Of a DNA stretch of 33,515 bases, positions 29,150-33,515 are shown piece after piece (within the stretch, counting starts at the first letter, position 1; each line of letters begins with the position of its first letter). The position numbers and the translations under genes were made by a program. The DNA is from Pseudopedobacter sp045629485 (lineage in GTDB: Bacteria; Bacteroidota; Bacteroidia; Sphingobacteriales; Sphingobacteriaceae). The stretch covers positions 1 through 33,515 of the forward strand of contig JAZQRF010000160.1 of the NCBI GenBank assembly GCA_045629485.1, in the 5' to 3' direction. The notes under the pieces are model-generated. The model searched no databases and was not told where the DNA came from. It saw nothing but the letters and a program-made list of their open reading frames with translations.

Positions 29150-30145
29150 ATGAGTAAAATTCTTGCTGCCATTACAGCAGTAAATGGTTATGTACCCGAT
29201 TATGTTTTAACTAATCAGGAGTTAGAAACCATGGTAGATACTAACGACGAGTGGATTACCTCCCGTACAGGTATCAAAGAAAGAAGAATATTAAAAGGCG
29301 AAGGCCTGGCTACTTCTGATTTAGCCGTACCTGCAGTAGAAGGATTATTAAAGAAAAGAGGGATTGATGCAGAAGAAATAGACCTGATCATTTTCTGTAC
29401 CTCTACACCCGATATGCCTTTCCCGGCAACTGCGAATATTTTAGCCGATAAGATAGGTGCAAAAAATGCTTGGGGATACGATTTACAGGCAGCATGTTCT
29501 GGCTTTATATTCGGTTTAGCCACCGGTGCTCAATTTATAGAATCTGGCAAACACCAAAAAGTTTTAGTTGTGGGTGGAGACACCATGTCGACCATCGTAA
29601 ACTATGAAGACAGAACAACCTGCATTATTTTTGGTGATGGTTGTGGATGTGCTCTATTAGAGCCTAATGAAGATGGTTTAGGTATCCAGGATTCTATTTT
29701 GAAAAGTGATGGTGCCGGAAAGAACTTTCTAAACATAAAAGCTGGCGGGTCTTTAAGACCTGCTTCTTACGAAACCATAGATAACAAAGAACATTTTGCT
29801 TATCAGGAAGGGCCTACTGTATTTAAATTCGCAGTTACCAATATGGCAAATGTAGCGGCTGAGATTATGGAAAAAAATAATCTCACTTCTGATGACATTG
29901 CATGGTTGGTACCACACCAGGCCAACAAAAGAATTATAGATGCCACTGCTAACAGAATGGGTGTAGGTTCAGAAAAAGTAATGATCAATATTGAAAAATA
30001 TGGGAACACAACTAACGGAACTATTGCTTTATGTCTTTGGGAATGGGAAGACAAATTAAAAAAAGGAGATAATGTTATCCTCGCTGCTTTTGGCGGAGGA
30101 TTCACCTGGGGATCAGTTTATTTAAAATGGGCTTATAATACCTAA
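29150..30145 (+). CDS. fabH: 3-oxoacyl-ACP synthase III
   Basis: Starts fatty acid chains by condensing acetyl-CoA (or branched acyl-CoA) with malonyl-ACP. 331 aa. The Cys-His-Asn triad is visible: C116 in QAACSGFIFGL, H256 in VPHQANKRI and N286 in GNTTNGT. The N-terminus includes TNDEWITSRTGIKERR and the C-terminus AFGGGFTWGSVYLKW. It follows plsX by 17 bases. In Bacteroidota such enzymes often accept branched primers, but the sequence alone does not settle that. Confidence 0.96.
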   Translation: MSKILAAITAVNGYVPDYVLTNQELETMVDTNDEWITSRTGIKERRILKGEGLATSDLAVPAVEGLLKKRGIDAEEIDLIIFCTSTPDMPFPATANILADKIGAKNAWGYDLQAACSGFIFGLATGAQFIESGKHQKVLVVGGDTMSTIVNYEDRTTCIIFGDGCGCALLEPNEDGLGIQDSILKSDGAGKNFLNIKAGGSLRPASYETIDNKEHFAYQEGPTVFKFAVTNMANVAAEIMEKNNLTSDDIAWLVPHQANKRIIDATANRMGVGSEKVMINIEKYGNTTNGTIALCLWEWEDKLKKGDNVILAAFGGGFTWGSVYLKWAYNT

Positions 30146-30214
30146 CTGATTCTTAGATTATTATTATATTAGACCCCTTATTCAAATTTTAACACATATT
30201 AAAACCTCTATCAA

Positions 30215-30679
30215 ATGGGAATGGATATTAAACAAATTCAAGATCTGATCAAATTCGTAGCAAAATCAGGTGTGAATGAAGTATCAATTGAAGAGCAAGA
30301 CTTTAAAATTACAATAAAAACTACTCAGGAAACCACTTACGTGAATGCTCCTCAGGTAGTGCAGGCAACTCCGGCAGCAGCCGCAGCTGTTCCGGCTGCA
30401 GTAGCAGCTCCAGCTCCGGTTATTTCTGATCAAAGCAATTATATCACTGTAAAGTCTCCAATGATTGGAACTTTCTACCGCTCATCCAGCCCGGATAAGC
30501 CTTCTTTTGCAAATGTTGGAGATGAAATTTCGGCAGGTCAGGTGGTTTGCATTATTGAAGCGATGAAGCTTTTTAATGAAATCGAATCTGAAGTTTCAGG
30601 AAGAATTGTTAAAGTATTAGTAGATAATGCACAACCGGTAGAATACGACCAGCCGTTATTCTTAGTAGAACCTATTTAA
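30215..30679 (+). CDS. accB: Biotin carboxyl carrier protein of acetyl-CoA carboxylase
   Basis: Carries biotin between the carboxylase and transferase halves of acetyl-CoA carboxylase. 154 aa. The N-terminal part (DIKQIQDLIKFVAKSGVNEVSIEE) is the usual BCCP start. An Ala/Pro-rich linker (about 50-70) precedes the biotinyl domain (about 76-154), with the modified lysine K118 in EAMKLFNEIESE. An alternative ATG two codons on is possible. The gene is 69 bases after fabH and 82 bases before accC, the latter gap filled with short repeats. Confidence 0.95.
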   Translation: MGMDIKQIQDLIKFVAKSGVNEVSIEEQDFKITIKTTQETTYVNAPQVVQATPAAAAAVPAAVAAPAPVISDQSNYITVKSPMIGTFYRSSSPDKPSFANVGDEISAGQVVCIIEAMKLFNEIESEVSGRIVKVLVDNAQPVEYDQPLFLVEPI

Positions 30680-30680
30680 C

Positions 30681-30757
30681 TCAATTTGTCAATTAGCAAA
30701 TGAGCCTTTTTGACTATTAAATTGGCTAATTAACAAATTAACAAATCGACAAATTGA
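30681..30757. repeat. Tandem and inverted short repeats between accB and accC
   Basis: Three consecutive 8-base units AACAAATT, AACAAATC and GACAAATT occupy 30732-30755. An inverted copy lies upstream: 30683-30697 pairs with 30725-30739 (14 of 15 bases), and 30681-30690 pairs perfectly with 30748-30757. The same left arm can therefore pair with two right arms. This fills almost the whole accB-accC gap. Confidence 0.65.
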
Positions 30758-30761
30758 AATT

Positions 30762-32102
30762 ATGTTCAAAAAAATATTAATTGCTAATCGCGGAGAAATT
30801 GCATTACGCATTATTCGTACCTGCAAAGAGATGGGAATCAAAACTGTTGCAGTTTATTCTACAGCGGATAGAGATAGCTTACATGTAAGATTTGCAGATG
30901 AAGCTGTTTGTATTGGTCCGCCGCCGAGCAAAGATTCTTATTTAAATATCCCTAATATTATATCTGCAGCAGAAGTTACCAATGCAGATGCTATTCATCC
31001 GGGTTATGGCTTTTTATCAGAAAACGCAAAATTTTCTGCTATTTGTAATGAATACGGAATAAAATTTATTGGTGCTACAGCAGAACAAATTAATGGAATG
31101 GGGGATAAAGCCTCCGCGAAAGCAACCATGAAAATTGCTGGTGTTCCCACTATACCCGGATCAGAAGGATTAGTTACTGATGTAAAATCCGGTATCAAAA
31201 TCGCAAACGAAATTGGTTATCCTGTAATTTTAAAAGCAACTGCCGGTGGTGGTGGCCGTGGAATGAGACAGGTTTGGAATGATGAAGAGTTTGAACCCGC
31301 ATGGGATTCTGCCCGCCAGGAATCTGGCGCAGCATTCGGGAATGATGGTTTATACTTAGAGAAATATATTGAAGATCCTCGCCATATCGAAATCCAGGTA
31401 ATTGGAGATCAGTTTGGCAAGGTTTGTCATCTTTCAGAAAGAGATTGCTCTATACAAAGACGTCATCAGAAATTAGTGGAAGAAGCGCCATCTCCTTTTA
31501 TGACTCCGGAATTAAGAGAGAAAATGGGCGAAGCAGCCATTAAAGGAGCACAAGCTGTAAAATATGAAGGCGCCGGAACCGTAGAGTTTCTGGTTGATAA
31601 GCACAGGAATTTTTATTTCATGGAGATGAATACCCGTATCCAGGTGGAACACCCGGTTACAGAAGAAGTGATTAACTTCGACCTTATTAAAGAGCAAATT
31701 AAAGTTGCTTCGGGCATTCCAATCTCTGGTAAATCTTATACCCCCGAAATGTGTGCTATTGAGTGCAGGATTAATGCGGAAGATCCGTTTAATAATTTCA
31801 GACCATCTCCAGGAAAAATCACACATTTCCATTCACCGGGCGGGCATGGCGTGAGAGTAGATACACATGTTTATGCAGGGTATACCATTCCCCCTAATTA
31901 CGATTCTATGATAGCAAAGCTAATTTGTGTTGCGCAAACAAGAGAAGAAGCAATTAGCACCATGGAGAGAGCTTTAAGCGAATTTGTGATAGAAGGTATA
32001 AAAACAACTATTCCATTTCATTTAAGACTGATGAAAGACCCTAATTTTAGAGCTGGTAATTTTACTACCAAATTTATGGAGACTTTTGACCTGTCGGAAT
32101 AA
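30762..32102 (+). CDS. accC: Acetyl-CoA carboxylase, biotin carboxylase subunit
   Basis: ATP-dependent carboxylation of BCCP-bound biotin. 446 aa, standard length. The N-terminal domain begins FKKILIANRGEIALRIIRTCKEMGI. The ATP-grasp domain has KATAGGGGRGMRQV (glycine-rich loop), YLEKYIEDPRHIEIQVIGD, ERDCSIQRRHQKLVEEAPSP, FYFMEMNTRIQVEHPVTEEV (catalytic Glu and Arg) and the C-terminal ECRINAEDP. It ends the fatty acid cluster, and a terminator lies at 32128-32160. AccA and AccD, the transferase subunits, are not in the window. Confidence 0.97.
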   Translation: MFKKILIANRGEIALRIIRTCKEMGIKTVAVYSTADRDSLHVRFADEAVCIGPPPSKDSYLNIPNIISAAEVTNADAIHPGYGFLSENAKFSAICNEYGIKFIGATAEQINGMGDKASAKATMKIAGVPTIPGSEGLVTDVKSGIKIANEIGYPVILKATAGGGGRGMRQVWNDEEFEPAWDSARQESGAAFGNDGLYLEKYIEDPRHIEIQVIGDQFGKVCHLSERDCSIQRRHQKLVEEAPSPFMTPELREKMGEAAIKGAQAVKYEGAGTVEFLVDKHRNFYFMEMNTRIQVEHPVTEEVINFDLIKEQIKVASGIPISGKSYTPEMCAIECRINAEDPFNNFRPSPGKITHFHSPGGHGVRVDTHVYAGYTIPPNYDSMIAKLICVAQTREEAISTMERALSEFVIEGIKTTIPFHLRLMKDPNFRAGNFTTKFMETFDLSE

Positions 32103-32127
32103 AATAATAAAACAAACTAATTAAATT

Positions 32128-32160
32128 AATACCATTCTCTTTATAAAACAGAATGGTATT
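32128..32160 (+). terminator. Terminator of the fatty acid operon
   Basis: AATACCATTCT (32128-32138) and AGAATGGTATT (32150-32160) form a perfect 11-base stem with an 11-base loop and a following T-run. The ATG at 32153, the longest tatC frame start, lies inside the stem. Confidence 0.88.
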
Positions 32161-32173
32161 TTTGTTTAATATA

Positions 32174-33049
32174 ATGGAAAAAAAAGGAAACAATCTTTTA
32201 GACGCAATTAAACAAAAAGGGAAGACACTTGAAGCAGAAATGTCTTTTTTTGATCATTTGGAAGTGTTGAGGTGGCACTTGATACGCTCGGCCGTAGTAA
32301 TCATGCTTCTGACCATCTTATCATTTGCATACTATGATTATTTGTTTGATGTAATTATTATGGGCCCCAAAAGACCTGACTTTTGGACCTATCAGATGAT
32401 GTGCAGAATTGGAGAGTATTTCGAATTAGGTCCTGATTTTTGTATCACCTCCATTCCCGGAAAAATCATCAATACAGAATTAGCAGGTCAGTTTACCTTA
32501 CAAATAAACTCTTCTTTACTAATGGGAATCACTTTAGGGTTTCCATACTTATTATGGGAGGTATGGCGCTTTGTGAAGCCTGCTTTACACGATCAGGAAA
32601 GACAATCTGCAAGCGGATTTGTTTTTTATGCAAGTATGCTTTTCATTATTGGAATTTCTTTTGGATACTTTATCATTGCACCGCTATCTGTTAACTTCTT
32701 AACAAATTATACTGTGAGTGATATTATAGAAAACACCATTACAGTAGACTCCTATTTATCATCTGTAGCTACTTTAACATTAGGTACTGGTGCGGTATTT
32801 GAACTCCCTATAGTGATTTATATTTTATCGAAACTGGGAATAATGACACCGGCATTTATGAGAGAAAAGCGAAGGTACGCTATTGTACTTATTTTAATAA
32901 TTGCAGCTATAGTAACACCAACTCCGGATATCATGACTATGCTTACAGTAAGTTTCCCGCTATTCCTTTTATATGAATTAAGTATTGGAGTTTCTGGCAG
33001 AGTGGAGAAACAGAGACAAAAAGAAGAAAAAGAGTTTTTTGCTAATTAA
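32174..33049 (+). CDS. tatC: Sec-independent protein translocase TatC
   Basis: Receptor subunit of the twin-arginine translocase in the inner membrane, which exports folded proteins. 291 aa from the chosen ATG. The cytoplasmic N-terminus contains MSFFDHLEVLRWHLIRSAVVI, the conserved pre-TM1 motif. Six hydrophobic segments are visible, and the inter-helix region FTLQINSSLLMGITLGFPYLLWEVWRFVKPAL is typical. The ORF could be extended by seven codons to 32153, but that start lies in the upstream terminator. TatA/TatE is not encoded here. The gene is 13 bases before rpiB and likely co-transcribed with it. Confidence 0.95.
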   Translation: MEKKGNNLLDAIKQKGKTLEAEMSFFDHLEVLRWHLIRSAVVIMLLTILSFAYYDYLFDVIIMGPKRPDFWTYQMMCRIGEYFELGPDFCITSIPGKIINTELAGQFTLQINSSLLMGITLGFPYLLWEVWRFVKPALHDQERQSASGFVFYASMLFIIGISFGYFIIAPLSVNFLTNYTVSDIIENTITVDSYLSSVATLTLGTGAVFELPIVIYILSKLGIMTPAFMREKRRYAIVLILIIAAIVTPTPDIMTMLTVSFPLFLLYELSIGVSGRVEKQRQKEEKEFFAN

Positions 33050-33062
33050 ACACATATTAAAA

Positions 33063-33509
33063 ATGACTGAGAATATAAAAATAGCCATCGGATCAGATCA
33101 TGCCGGCTACAACTATAAACAAATCTTAATTCCTTATTTAAAGTCTCTTTCTGCTATAGCAGAGGTTAAAGACTTTGGGACTAATTCTCCGGATTCTGTT
33201 GATTATCCTGATTTTGCTCATCCAGTAGCATCAGCTGTGGAGAATAAAGAGTTTGACTTAGGTATTCTTATTTGCGGCAGCGCAAATGGTGTTGCGATTA
33301 CTGCAAACAAACACCAGGGTATTAGAGCTGCGATCTGCTGGAAAGCCGAGTTGGCACAATTGGCGAAAGCCCATAACAACGCAAATATCTTATGCTTACC
33401 AGAAAGATTCATTTCTGAAGAAGAAGCTAAAGCAATAGTAGACGCTTTTTTAGCGACACCTTTTGAAGGTGGAAGACATGGAAACAGGGTAGGAAAAATT
33501 TCTTGTTAA
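33063..33509 (+). CDS. rpiB: Ribose 5-phosphate isomerase B
   Basis: Interconverts ribose 5-phosphate and ribulose 5-phosphate in the pentose phosphate pathway. 148 aa from the ATG at 33063, the usual size for the RpiB/LacAB family. Signatures are KIAIGSDHAGYNYK near the N-terminus, SVDYPDFAHPVA and GILICGSANGVAITANK with the catalytic Cys C71, then HNNANILCLPERFIS. The open frame reaches back into tatC, but the upstream part is an overlapping frame, not protein. It follows tatC by 13 bases. The stop codon is six bases before the window ends, so any downstream gene is unseen. Confidence 0.96.
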   Translation: MTENIKIAIGSDHAGYNYKQILIPYLKSLSAIAEVKDFGTNSPDSVDYPDFAHPVASAVENKEFDLGILICGSANGVAITANKHQGIRAAICWKAELAQLAKAHNNANILCLPERFISEEEAKAIVDAFLATPFEGGRHGNRVGKISC

Positions 33510-33515
33510 GACAGT

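Noticed and set aside
32985..33062. N-terminal extension of rpiB into tatC
   Set aside because: RpiB proteins begin at about MTENIKIAIGSDHAG. The extension is a Lys-rich shadow of the tatC end in another frame.

Overview
The window is an AT-rich, gene-dense stretch of a Bacteroidota chromosome, most likely from the order Sphingobacteriales (Pedobacter-like). I base this on the gene families and order: yceD-rpmF-plsX-fabH-accB-accC, pdhA next to the E2 gene without pdhB, a Bacteroidota-type Mrp, and an OtsA-OtsB fusion. Promoters also fit. TAnnTTTG, the -7 element of Bacteroidota primary-sigma promoters, occurs upstream of many genes, and strong Shine-Dalgarno sequences are rare. The genus is inferred, not proven. 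I see no rRNA, tRNA, CRISPR, phage, IS element or defence island. This is mainly core chromosome.

Layout. 1-3072 (minus): HD hydrolase, PhoR-like histidine kinase, PhoU-like DUF47 protein and PiT phosphate transporter. 3886-4455 (+): peptide deformylase. 4494-6650 (minus): a secreted carboxypeptidase-regulatory-like protein, then the Fe-S pair mrp-nifU. 6776-10753 (+): an AsmA-like/GT51 transglycosylase and a GH15 glucoamylase or trehalase. 10830-13004 (minus): the bifunctional trehalose-6-phosphate synthase/phosphatase. 13391-14321: a CsbD-like small protein and a divergent outer-membrane beta-barrel protein. 14377-17072 (minus): pyruvate dehydrogenase E1 alpha and E2. 17304-18980 (+): NlpC/P60 peptidase and a membrane-anchored EEP hydrolase. 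18981-19169 (minus): a two-helix membrane protein. 19446-23119 (+): M28 peptidase, DPP-IV and a PepSY-like lipoprotein. 23195-26017 (minus): HIT protein, greA, a 2-hydroxyacid dehydrogenase and ksgA. 26117-33509 (+): pdxA, then yceD-rpmF-plsX-fabH-accB-accC for ribosome assembly and fatty acid initiation, then tatC and rpiB.

I did not find an obviously new multi-gene system. The most interesting signals are non-coding. (1) Three hexamers spaced exactly 11 bp apart, two of them TTAACA, abut a TAGCTTTG -7 element upstream of the DUF47-PiT phosphate genes. This is the architecture of a PhoB/PhoP-activated promoter. (2) The rpmF-plsX gap holds a long interrupted hairpin and a 25-codon ORF whose TGA overlaps the plsX ATG. 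(3) The accB-accC gap has 8-bp tandem repeats with an inverted copy. (4) A 23-bp palindrome lies upstream of the small membrane protein gene. (5) Mutually exclusive inverted repeats lie between greA and the HIT gene.

Several start sites were moved downstream of the longest open frame. In those cases the first possible start codon falls inside a promoter element or a terminator hairpin.
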